Positions 8,616 through 14,944 of a stretch of DNA of 14,945 bases are shown here, one piece after another. Position 1 is the stretch's first letter, and every line of letters starts with the position of its first letter. The position numbers and the translations under genes were made by a program. The notes below the pieces were generated by a model. It had not been told where the DNA came from. It ran no database searches and saw only the letters and a program-made list of their open reading frames with translations. The DNA comes from Acidobacteriota bacterium (GTDB lineage: Bacteria > Acidobacteriota > Terriglobia > Terriglobales > Acidobacteriaceae): contig JAJZAL010000124.1 of the NCBI GenBank assembly GCA_021799405.1, positions 1 through 14,945 on the forward strand, read 5' to 3'.

Positions 8616-8646
8616 GGGCAGCCCGCCGAGGCTGCCCTTCTGTTTT
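8616..8646 (+). terminator. Intrinsic terminator after transaldolase
   Basis: A perfect 8-bp stem GGGCAGCC (8616-8623) / GGCTGCCC (8630-8637) closes a six-base loop and is followed by TTCTGTTTT. It begins 23 bp after the transaldolase stop and is the clearest rho-independent terminator in the window. Confidence 0.88.
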
Positions 8647-8703
8647 CACGCCTGATTTTTCGCAGTCGCTTCGCCAGTTTGCCAACAGAATTGCACCCCC
8701 TTC

Positions 8704-8746
8704 TTGATAGACACAACATTTCCGGTAATCCTCGTGTTACGTCTAA
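8704..8746 (+). promoter_or_regulatory. Candidate promoter region for the 182-residue unknown protein
   Basis: The stretch after the terminator is locally AT-richer. It holds TTGATA (8704-8709) with TAATCC (8726-8731) at a 16-base spacer, a possible sigma-70 promoter. It also holds AACATTT (8715-8721) and CGTCTAA (8740-8746), which look like the elements of an ECF-sigma promoter but are spaced several bases too far apart for the known E. coli sigma-E geometry. Either would leave a leader of about 100 bases. Which one works, if any, cannot be told by eye. Confidence 0.33.
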
Positions 8747-8848
8747 GTAAACAAGCGGAGGCTGACTTCCCCCGCTGACGCACGACGGAACGCAGCCAAT
8801 GCCCAGGAGGATTCTGGCTGCCCGACTGTGGCCAGGAGGGAGGGATTT

Positions 8849-9397
8849 ATGCAGGCCCAATCTTCACCCCATCCGCTCGAGCTCTTTTTCCGTCAGGCTG
8901 TGCGCAATAGCTACGAGGGCAAGCTCGGTCTGCACGACCCCGAGGTCACGGGCTATGTCGCCCATCTCCTCTGCGAGTTCACCCGCACCGACGAGCTTTA
9001 CAACATGCGCGACGAGGCCGGCCACCCCATTCAGGAACTGGAGGAGATGATGCGCGCCTCTGACCCGGTTCATGGCTCCGCGCCATCGTTTGACGCCGAG
9101 CGCGCCTTGCGGAAGCACATCGGAGACTTCGCCCTGTTCGTGGGCGGCATGTACCCGGAGGCCGTAGGTTCGGGCCGAGGCCGGCATCGCCATCAGCCCA
9201 CCCTCGAAGAGCTGATCCGCGCCGGCAAGGAGAGCTACTACATTGTCAGCCAGTTCAATCTGTTTGAGTATGAACACGAGGCGCCGCTCTTCGCGCGGCT
9301 CGCCGACAGCTTTGAGCGCTGCATCCTCGGCCTGACGCTGGTCCACGAGGAACTTGGCCCGCGCAAGCCGCTCCTGCCTCCGCCGCCGATCAACTGA
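8849..9397 (+). CDS. Conserved protein of unknown function, probably acidobacterial
   Basis: The 182-residue soluble protein has no signal peptide or membrane span. It is mostly predicted helical and rich in acidic and aromatic residues, with a proline-rich end (LLPPPPIN). Distinct blocks are LELFFRQAVRNSY, GLHDPEVTGYVAHLLCEF, DFALFVGGMYPE and GKESYYIVSQFNLFEYEHEA. A basic histidine patch, GRGRHRHQ, lies near residue 112. I believe relatives occur in Acidobacteriota but cannot assign a function or a named domain. The start is the ATG at 8849, preceded by AGGAGGGAGGGA at good spacing; a GTG at 8828 would place that Shine-Dalgarno inside the gene. It stands alone, with its own leader after a strong terminator and a convergent neighbour. 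A 187-codon opposite-strand frame here is a shadow. Confidence 0.8.
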   Translation: MQAQSSPHPLELFFRQAVRNSYEGKLGLHDPEVTGYVAHLLCEFTRTDELYNMRDEAGHPIQELEEMMRASDPVHGSAPSFDAERALRKHIGDFALFVGGMYPEAVGSGRGRHRHQPTLEELIRAGKESYYIVSQFNLFEYEHEAPLFARLADSFERCILGLTLVHEELGPRKPLLPPPPIN

Positions 9398-9412
9398 GGC
9401 TCGGTGCGCACC

Positions 9413-9461
9413 AAGCCCAGTCCGCACGCCGGTTTACCTCCGTAATGTTGGACTGCGGCTT
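9413..9461. repeat. Imperfect inverted repeat between convergent genes
   Basis: AAGCCCAGTCC (9413-9423) and GGACTGCGGCTT (9450-9461) pair with one bulge around a 26-base loop. The repeat fills the 63-bp gap between the unknown protein's gene and the hydrolase gene, whose stops face each other. It could act as a bidirectional 3' structure, but there is no T-tract on either strand, so I do not call it an intrinsic terminator. Confidence 0.3.
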
Positions 9462-11626
9462 CAGGGCTTCATCACCGGTACCTGCAAGCTCGACTCATGC
9501 CCCGGACCGGAATAGATCGTGATCGTCTCCGCTTTATAGTCTTCCGGCTTGGCCGTCATGATGTTGGGCACAAAGGTCTGCGGATTGCGGTCGTAGAGCG
9601 GAAACCACGTGCTCTGGATCTCCACCATCACCGTGTGGCCGGCTTTGAAGACGTGGTCCACGTCATGCAGGCTGAACTTGTACGCGTAGATCGAGCCGGG
9701 CTTGAGCGCCGCGGGGTTGTCGAATCCTGAAAGATACCGCCCGCGGAAGATCTCCTCGTTGGTCATCAACTGGTAGCCGCGCATTGTGGGATCGGGATCG
9801 TTGTCCGGATATTCGTCGATCAGCTTCACCACCATGTCGCTGTCCGACCCGGTGGTGGAGGCGTAGACGTCCGCGACCACTTCGCCTGTCAACGTCAGGT
9901 CGTGCTTGAGCACGGGCAGCTTCCAGACCGCGACGTCCTTGCGGCCGGTGACAAAGCGCTGATCTTCGGCGAGCCAGTCGTACCACTGCGAACCACGGCC
10001 ATAGGTGGGCTGAATGGGCCGGTGGCGATAAGGCACGGGGTTGGCGGGGTCGCTCACGTAGCTGGTGCGGGCCTGCGCGGTCGATCCGCTCCAGCTCAAC
10101 TGGCCATTGCCATCAAGATAAAGGCTGGCCAGCCGAGACCGTCGCGGTGGAAATTGCGCGTAGTACTGCCAGGTATTGGAGCCGGTCTGGAAACTGGCTG
10201 TGTTCTGCAGCATGAAGCCGGGCTGACCCTTCAGATAATGCGCGAAAAACCTGGCCTCGATCCGTGCGCGAAACTCCTTGCCGATCGGCTGGCCATAGTC
10301 CAGATTGCCCAGGTGGCGCGTCGAGGAGGCCCAGGAACCGTGCCGCCAGGGGCCGAGCGCCAAAAAATTGTCACGGTGTCGGTCGTGCGGCTCCAATTTG
10401 GAGTACTCCTCCTGCGGGCCGTACATATCTTCCTGGTCGTAGTATCCGCCCACGGTGAGCGTGGGAACGGCGACCGTGTTTAAGTGATATTCGACAGCAC
10501 GCGAGCGCCAGTCAATGTCGTAGGAGGGGTGGTCGAGGAAGAGTTGCCAGGTGGGCAGCAATTTTGAGCCGGACTCCTTCACGTCCTGGGCAAAGCTGCC
10601 GCGCTCCAGGAAGAAGTTGTAGCCATCCATGGGGCCGCCGTCTTTGTTGCGCCCGTAGCTGACCGATGAGTTTTTCTTGCTGGACTCCATCATCAGTACG
10701 TAGTCGTAGCCGTAGCTCTGCCGGAAGGCGCCGTTGTGAAAGAAGTCGTCTCCCTTCCATACGTCGATCATGGGCGCCTGTGGCGAGATGGCCTTGACCG
10801 CCGGGTTCGGGTCGATCCCAGCCATCATGGCCAGAAAACCGGGATAACTCGTGCCGACCACGCCCACGCGGCCATTGTTACCGGGCACATGCTTGATGAG
10901 CCAGGCCACGGTGTCGTAGGTGTCTGTGCTTTCGTCAATGGCCTTGGGGTTGTGATGATCGGCTAATGGCCGCATCATTACGAATTTTCCGTGGCTCTCG
11001 AAGCGCCCGCGGATATCCTCGGCAACGTAGATATAGCCGTCGCGGGCCAACTCGGGCCGATCCGCAAAGAAGGAGGCGCGCGTGGTTCCATCCACGCCGT
11101 AGGGCGTGCGCTGCATGAGGATCGGCAGCGGCGTGGTAATATCCGCCGGTTTCAGGATGACGGCGTGCAGCTTCACTCCGTCGCGCATGGGAATCATCGC
11201 CTCGGTGCGCCGGTAATCGTGAAAGACGTGATGCACGGGCGGCCCAGTGCGCTGATAAACGGCGCCGGGCTCAGCTGAGAAGGTGACGCTGGCGCCGCGG
11301 CCTTCCGCGTCCAGTGTGAAGCTGAAGTAGGCTCTGGAGTGGCGGATGCCGAACTCAGTGGCAGAAAAGGCTTCCATCTTCGTCGGGACCATGCGCTCGG
11401 ATTCGACTGTGAGTTTGCCGCCCTGAACGTAAAAGCTCAATGGCGTATCCGGCTCAACGGGGTTGGTATATTCGCCGGCGAGAGCGTCGAGTTGGGCTGG
11501 GGCGGACGCATCGCCGCGTCCTGCCGCAACAGCAGATCCGGAAGGTGGCGCAGCCTGAGCTGGAAACGGTGAAGAATAAAGCAGAGCAAAACAGAGAGCA
11601 GCAAAGGCAGCAAAACCGAGTTTCAA
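9461..11626 (-). CDS. Secreted CocE/NonD (S15) hydrolase, alpha-amino-acid ester hydrolase-like, with N-terminal beta module
   Basis: This 721-residue protein has a signal peptide cleaved near residue 25 (AQA-AP). A small beta-rich module (about 45-125) resembles DUF3471. The S15 alpha/beta-hydrolase core runs about 140-470 and a PepX_C-type jelly-roll domain fills the rest. The triad is visible: Ser260 in GTSYPG, Asp397 in GGYYDQEDMYG and His429 in GPWRHG. Tyr176 in RTPYG is the probable oxyanion-hole residue. Glu399 and Asp400 after the catalytic Asp, with Asp294 in WKGDDFFHNGAF, match the carboxylate cluster that binds the substrate alpha-amino group in alpha-amino-acid ester hydrolases (X. 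citri Asp208, Glu309, Asp310); the Ser-to-Asp spacing of 34 residues is the same. It probably cleaves amino-acid esters or amides in the periplasm. The TTG start follows AGGAGG by 8 bases. It lies 112 bp downstream of the CDF gene. Confidence 0.93.
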   Translation of the reverse strand: MKLGFAAFAALCFALLYSSPFPAQAAPPSGSAVAAGRGDASAPAQLDALAGEYTNPVEPDTPLSFYVQGGKLTVESERMVPTKMEAFSATEFGIRHSRAYFSFTLDAEGRGASVTFSAEPGAVYQRTGPPVHHVFHDYRRTEAMIPMRDGVKLHAVILKPADITTPLPILMQRTPYGVDGTTRASFFADRPELARDGYIYVAEDIRGRFESHGKFVMMRPLADHHNPKAIDESTDTYDTVAWLIKHVPGNNGRVGVVGTSYPGFLAMMAGIDPNPAVKAISPQAPMIDVWKGDDFFHNGAFRQSYGYDYVLMMESSKKNSSVSYGRNKDGGPMDGYNFFLERGSFAQDVKESGSKLLPTWQLFLDHPSYDIDWRSRAVEYHLNTVAVPTLTVGGYYDQEDMYGPQEEYSKLEPHDRHRDNFLALGPWRHGSWASSTRHLGNLDYGQPIGKEFRARIEARFFAHYLKGQPGFMLQNTASFQTGSNTWQYYAQFPPRRSRLASLYLDGNGQLSWSGSTAQARTSYVSDPANPVPYRHRPIQPTYGRGSQWYDWLAEDQRFVTGRKDVAVWKLPVLKHDLTLTGEVVADVYASTTGSDSDMVVKLIDEYPDNDPDPTMRGYQLMTNEEIFRGRYLSGFDNPAALKPGSIYAYKFSLHDVDHVFKAGHTVMVEIQSTWFPLYDRNPQTFVPNIMTAKPEDYKAETITIYSGPGHESSLQVPVMKP

Positions 11627-11696
11627 GAAGACAGCCTCCTCAGCAAAAGCACCGGGAATCTCAGAATACGCCCTGGATGTGGATGCCGCGGACGTT

Positions 11697-11737
11697 GCGA
11701 TGGCGGGCCGCGGCGCCGGAAATCATGCGGCCATCGC
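11697..11737 (-). other. Bulged stem-loop between CDF exporter and hydrolase genes
   Basis: GCGATGGCGGGCCGC (11697-11711) pairs with GCGGCCATCGC (11727-11737), leaving a four-base bulge and a 15-base loop. It starts directly after the CDF stop on the minus strand. With no following T-run it is not a classical terminator; it could be an attenuating or 3'-protecting structure between two co-directional genes. Confidence 0.3.
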
Positions 11738-11738
11738 T

Positions 11739-12698
11739 CTAATGCATATGGCCGTGATGATGCTCGTGGCCGCTGAAATGGGTCATCTCTTCCGGAGGGA
11801 CGACGCAGGCGCCCACATCTCCGCAGCCAATGTGCTCGAACTGGATGGTGGTGTGGCCGATGTGAAAATGGTCGCGCAGCACGTGATTCAGCTTGGCGAG
11901 GATACAGGCGCTCTCCGAAGGCGGGATGTCGGCGATGGTGACGTGGCAGGCCAGGGCGCGGGAGTGCGAACCAAGGCTCCAAACATGCAGGTCGTGCACG
12001 TCAATGACGCCCTCTACTGCCTCCATCCCGGTACGGATCTGGAGCAGCGAGACACCGCGCGGCGTGCCTTCGAGCAGAATGTTCAGGGTTTCGCGGACAA
12101 TCCCAAGGCTCGACCAGAAAATGAGTGCGGCAATCAGCAATGAAAGCACCGGGTCGATCCAATCCTTGCCGGTGAGGAGAATGCCCACGCCGCCGGCGAT
12201 CACCGCGGCGGTGGAGAGCGTGTCGCCCGCCATGTGCAGGAAGGCGCTGCGCAGGTTGACGTCGCGCGCCACGCCCCACAGCAGGCCGGCGATTATGCCA
12301 TTCATGACCATACCGGCTATGGCGACGATCACCATCAGCTTTGGCTGCACCAGGACAGGGCTCGAAAGCCGGTGGACGGCTTCGGCGGCGATCCACAGCG
12401 CGATCACGATGAGGGTGGCTGCATTGACGAATGCGGCCAGCACCCCAGTTCGCTGATAGCCGAAGGTTCTGGTGTTGTCGGCGGGACGGGACTGGAAGTA
12501 GATTGCGGCGAAACTAAGCAGGAGGGCAAGAAAATCGGAGGCGTTGTGGCCGGACTCGGAGAGCAGTGCCAGGGAGTGCGCGCGCAGGCCCGCTACGAAG
12601 GTAACCGCCACATAAGCCAGCGTGGCTGCCAGCGAGACGAGAAGAACGATCGTTGTTCTCTTTGCGCCAGATCCGGAAGGCGCCGCCTGGACATGCAT
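11739..12698 (-). CDS. Cation diffusion facilitator, probable zinc exporter
   Basis: This 319-residue inner-membrane proton antiporter has six predicted helices and a C-terminal cytoplasmic domain. The transport site is His51 and Asp55 (SESGHNASDF, helix 2) with His155 and Asp159 (FLHMAGDTLS, helix 5). An HD-HD set is typical of Zn-selective members such as ZitB and ZnT; Zn2+ is therefore the likely substrate, perhaps Co2+ or Cd2+ as well. The C-terminal domain shows DVHDLHVWSLGSHSRALACH, the CDF dimerisation and metal-binding region. The protein ends in an unusual histidine tail (HFSGHEHHHGHMH) after a GCGDVGAC segment with two cysteines. The ATG has no Shine-Dalgarno; a TAGACT sequence ends six bases before it, which suggests a leaderless or nearly leaderless mRNA. 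The secreted hydrolase lies downstream on the same strand. Confidence 0.95.
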   Translation of the reverse strand: MHVQAAPSGSGAKRTTIVLLVSLAATLAYVAVTFVAGLRAHSLALLSESGHNASDFLALLLSFAAIYFQSRPADNTRTFGYQRTGVLAAFVNAATLIVIALWIAAEAVHRLSSPVLVQPKLMVIVAIAGMVMNGIIAGLLWGVARDVNLRSAFLHMAGDTLSTAAVIAGGVGILLTGKDWIDPVLSLLIAALIFWSSLGIVRETLNILLEGTPRGVSLLQIRTGMEAVEGVIDVHDLHVWSLGSHSRALACHVTIADIPPSESACILAKLNHVLRDHFHIGHTTIQFEHIGCGDVGACVVPPEEMTHFSGHEHHHGHMH

Positions 12699-12704
12699 AT
12701 CTGA

Positions 12705-12735
12705 AGTCTAACCGGGGATGGGTATCCATCGCCAA
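12705..12735 (-). promoter_or_regulatory. Candidate promoter placing transcription start at the CDF start codon
   Basis: TTGGCG (12735-12730) and TAGACT (12710-12705) on the minus strand have a 19-base spacer. The usual distance from a -10 element would put the first transcribed base at or next to the A of ATG at 12698. No ribosome-binding site lies between them. The -35 assignment is weak; the -10 is better. Confidence 0.35.
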
Positions 12736-12833
12736 TCCTGCGGTGGTGAAAATCTCGAACGGAATCCCGATCAGGCATCGTATCCGGCGCCCAGGCGGAT
12801 CTCAATGTCTCAAACGAATTCCCGGCTTTTTTC

Positions 12834-13310
12834 CTAGCTGCCGCCGGAGCGCAGACGGCGCTGGTCCGGCGGTTTCTGGTCTTCAAGCGCCGGCAGTGCC
12901 GGCAACCCCGCCCGGAGCCCGGTCCATCCTTCGGCTACCACGATGCTGTTTTGCGGGTTGCCGGGCTGGTAACGCACGGTGCAGGGAAATCCCGCCCGTA
13001 CCCTGGCTGCATCTACGACGTCGCTCATGCGGGTGATGTCCTGCGAGCATTCGTAGTCCACCCCGCCAATGCGGTAGTTAAAGATCAGCATGATCAGTGT
13101 GCGGCCGTCCTTGGCTGGCACCTCGCAAACGTCCAGCAGCATGCCGTCTACGAGGCGCCCGGACTGCACCAGAAACCGGCGGCGCGCGCGCTCCAGTTCG
13201 TCGGCGCCAGGCCGCTTATGGAAAATGAGCCAGATGGCGACAGCACCCAGCACAGCCAAGGCTGCCAGACCGGCGCCCATCTCCAGTTCACTCGCGTCGA
13301 GGATGGTCAT
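12834..13310 (-). CDS. DUF3592-like single-pass membrane protein
   Basis: The 158-residue protein has one transmembrane helix (about 12-31, ending LIFHKRP) and then a charged linker (ADELERARRR). A small beta domain follows at about 50-130. Its features (a start like GRLVDGMLLDV, FNYRIGGVDYEC in the middle, and TVRYQPGNPQNSIVVAEGW at the end) follow the pattern of DUF3592, whose beta strands close with a Y-x-P-x-N-P element. The role of the family is unknown. The ATG at 13310 is chosen because a 76-residue upstream extension would cover the divergent promoter region and reads as random arginine- and proline-rich sequence. There is no strong Shine-Dalgarno at 13310. An ATG at 13280, directly at the helix, is the alternative. 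The gap of 135 bp to the CDF gene shows nothing definite. Confidence 0.7.
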   Translation of the reverse strand: MTILDASELEMGAGLAALAVLGAVAIWLIFHKRPGADELERARRRFLVQSGRLVDGMLLDVCEVPAKDGRTLIMLIFNYRIGGVDYECSQDITRMSDVVDAARVRAGFPCTVRYQPGNPQNSIVVAEGWTGLRAGLPALPALEDQKPPDQRRLRSGGS

Positions 13311-13364
13311 CAGATGCGGGACTCTACCCCAGAGGTCCCACCTAGAGCATACCGCAGCCGCAAT

Positions 13365-13390
13365 CCGGACGGCGGCTGGTTGCCGTCCGG
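13365..13390. other. Perfect 9-bp hairpin in a divergent intergenic region
   Basis: CCGGACGGC (13365-13373) and GCCGTCCGG (13382-13390) pair perfectly around an eight-base loop. The hairpin lies 55 bp upstream of the DUF3592-like start and about 174 bp upstream of the Rossmann gene. No T-run follows on either strand. It could be a 5'-UTR structure of the minus-strand gene or a dyad operator. The rest of this 253-bp gap shows only a possible -10 element near the plus-strand gene. Confidence 0.45.
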
Positions 13391-13514
13391 TCCTGAGTGC
13401 CGGGTATAAGGGGGATAACGGTGAGTGGTAGCCGGGATCGCAAGCGCGATTCAGGGCCTGGCCCGGAACTTCATGGGGCGAGCAATCCTCCGAAAATAAA
13501 ATGCTGAAACCCTC

Positions 13515-13543
13515 TTCTTGAGAGGCCTCTGCCGTCATAGAAT
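13515..13543 (+). promoter_or_regulatory. Candidate promoter for the F420:NADP-reductase-like gene
   Basis: TAGAAT (13538-13543) is a good -10 match 20 bases before the start codon. TTCTTG (13515-13520) is at a 17-base spacer, and TTGAGA (13518-13523) is closer to consensus but only 14 bases away. The leader would be about 13 bases and would hold the AAAGGAGGG ribosome-binding site. Confidence 0.35.
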
Positions 13544-13563
13544 CTTGCGAAAAGGAGGGCGAG

Positions 13564-14202
13564 ATGAAGATCGGGATTCTGGGGTCGGGGGATGTGGCGA
13601 AAGCGTTGGCGGGCGGCTTCCTGAAACATGGTCATAAAGTCATAATGGGCACCCGGACGGAGGAGAAGCTTGCCGCCTGGGCCAGGGAACATCCGGGTGC
13701 CGCGGTCAACAGCTTTACCGCCGCGGCCGTCTTCGGCGATCTGGTCGTGCTGGCCGTCAGGGGGAGGGCCGCGGCGGAGGCGCTGCGTCTGGCTGGCGCC
13801 AAGAACCTGACTGGCAAACCGGTGATGGATGCGACCAACCCGATTGCGGACACACCCCCTGTCAACGGAGTCCTCAAGTTCTTCACCACCATGAATGAAT
13901 CCCTCATGGAGAAACTGCAACGCGAATTTGCGAGCGCGCATTTCGTCAAAGCGTTCAACTCAGTCGGCGCGGCCTCCATGGTGCATCCACAGTTTACGGG
14001 CGGCCGTCCCACCATGTTTATCTGCGGCAACAACGACGCGGCCAAACAGACGGTGAGCCGGTTGGCGGATGAGCTTGGCTGGGAGACGGCGGATATGGGC
14101 AAGGCGGAGGCGGCGCGCGCCATTGAGCCTCTTTGCATGCTTTGGTGCATCCCCGGGTTCCTGCACAACGATTGGGCGCACGCCTTCAAGCTGCTTACGT
14201 AG
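13564..14202 (+). CDS. NADPH-dependent F420 reductase-like (Fno-like) Rossmann protein
   Basis: This 212-residue cytosolic protein has an N-terminal dinucleotide fold: GILGSGDVAKALAGGF (4-19) is the GxGxxA loop, and GTRTEEK (29-35) places Thr30 and Arg31 to hold the 2'-phosphate of NADP. MDATNPI (88-94) and HFVKAFNSVGA (127-137) are typical of the F420H2:NADP oxidoreductase / YqcZ-like group annotated as NADPH-dependent F420 reductase or NAD(P)-binding protein. Many such proteins occur in organisms without coenzyme F420, so the true substrate is open; no F420 biosynthesis gene lies in the window. The ATG follows AGGAGG (13553-13558) by 5 bases. It stands alone between a divergent membrane-protein gene and hslV, with 169 bp before the latter. 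Confidence 0.88.
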   Translation: MKIGILGSGDVAKALAGGFLKHGHKVIMGTRTEEKLAAWAREHPGAAVNSFTAAAVFGDLVVLAVRGRAAAEALRLAGAKNLTGKPVMDATNPIADTPPVNGVLKFFTTMNESLMEKLQREFASAHFVKAFNSVGAASMVHPQFTGGRPTMFICGNNDAAKQTVSRLADELGWETADMGKAEAARAIEPLCMLWCIPGFLHNDWAHAFKLLT

Positions 14203-14304
14203 AGGGATCGCTGCTGGGTGCTTTGCCCTTTCGGCAGCCTCACCTCGGAAAGGATGAGCGCCGTTGCGCTACTCCATGCGCGCCTCGTCTCCCTGACGAT
14301 GCCC

Positions 14305-14310
14305 TATACT
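14305..14310 (+). promoter_or_regulatory. Candidate -10 element upstream of hslV
   Basis: TATACT lies 61 bases before the hslV start in the 169-bp gap after the Rossmann gene. No convincing -35 is found 16-18 bases upstream. The rest of the gap holds no terminator with a T-run; GCTGC (14210-14214) and GCAGC (14234-14238) could pair around a long loop but this is weak. Confidence 0.3.
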
Positions 14311-14371
14311 CTAAGTTGCAGCGTAGACGGAATTTTGCCCTTCCGGACGCATATTCAGAGGAGGTTTTCTC

Positions 14372-14944
14372 TTGGCCCTGGAAAGAAAAGGCGACGTGAC
14401 AGAGCGCCGCCGGATTCGCTCCACCACCGTGCTGTGCGTGCGCCGCAACGATCAGGTGGTGATGGCCGCCGACGGCCAGGTTACATTGGGCGACCATGTG
14501 CTGAAGCACTCGGCCAGAAAGATTCGCCGTCTTTATCAGGACAAGATTCTCGCCGGGTTCGCCGGTTCCACGGCCGACGCCTTCAACCTCTTTACGCGCT
14601 TTGAATCCAAGCTGGAGCAATACGCCGGCAACCTGAACCGGGCCGCCGTGGAGTTGGCCAAGGACTGGCGCACCGACAAGATGCTGCGCAACCTGGAGGC
14701 TTTGCTGCTGGTGGCCGACAAGGAGCAGACCTTCCTGATCTCCGGCTCAGGGGACGTCATCGATCCGGACGAATCGTTTGCGGCTATCGGTTCCGGCGGC
14801 AGCTACGCCACGGCTGCGGCCCGGGCATTGATGGAAAATACGAATCTAAGCGCCCGCGAGATCGCCGAGAAAGCCATGAAGATTGCCGGCGAGATATGCA
14901 TCTATACGAATGACCGCGTCACGTTTGAGGAGTTGAAGATCTGA
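14372..14944 (+). CDS. hslV: HslV, peptidase subunit of the HslUV (ClpYQ) protease
   Basis: This 190-residue N-terminal-nucleophile threonine protease would form the two-ring peptidase core driven by the HslU ATPase to degrade regulatory and misfolded proteins in the cytosol. Thr18 in [11 protein letters not shown] is the expected N-terminal nucleophile after removal of a 17-residue propeptide. In mature numbering Asp17 (AADGQVT), Lys33 (ARKIRRL) and Ser124 (IGSGGSY) are all in place. [33 protein letters not shown] and ICIYTNDRV match E. coli HslV closely. The start is a TTG after AGAGGAGG (14357-14364) with a 7-base spacer. The gene is complete, its stop codon one base before the window end; hslU is expected next but is not visible. 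Confidence 0.97.
   Translation: MALERKGDVTERRRIRSTTVLCVRRNDQVVMAADGQVTLGDHVLKHSARKIRRLYQDKILAGFAGSTADAFNLFTRFESKLEQYAGNLNRAAVELAKDWRTDKMLRNLEALLLVADKEQTFLISGSGDVIDPDESFAAIGSGGSYATAAARALMENTNLSAREIAEKAMKIAGEICIYTNDRVTFEELKI

Noticed and set aside
8715..8746. ECF-sigma promoter with confident -35 and -10
   Set aside because: CGTCTAA is a good -10, but the AACATTT element is about six bases too far away for the known sigma-E spacing, so it is kept only as a low-confidence candidate.
8864..9427. 187-codon open frame on the minus strand
   Set aside because: Competes with the 182-residue unknown protein. The plus-strand gene has a strong Shine-Dalgarno, a plausible promoter and balanced composition; the minus-strand frame has none of these.
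12827..12832. Run of six T on the plus strand as a terminator
   Set aside because: No stem precedes it on the plus strand, and both flanking genes are on the minus strand.
13311..13538. 76-residue N-terminal extension of the DUF3592-like protein
   Set aside because: It would cover the hairpin and divergent promoter region and put a non-signal, proline-arginine-rich stretch before the membrane helix.
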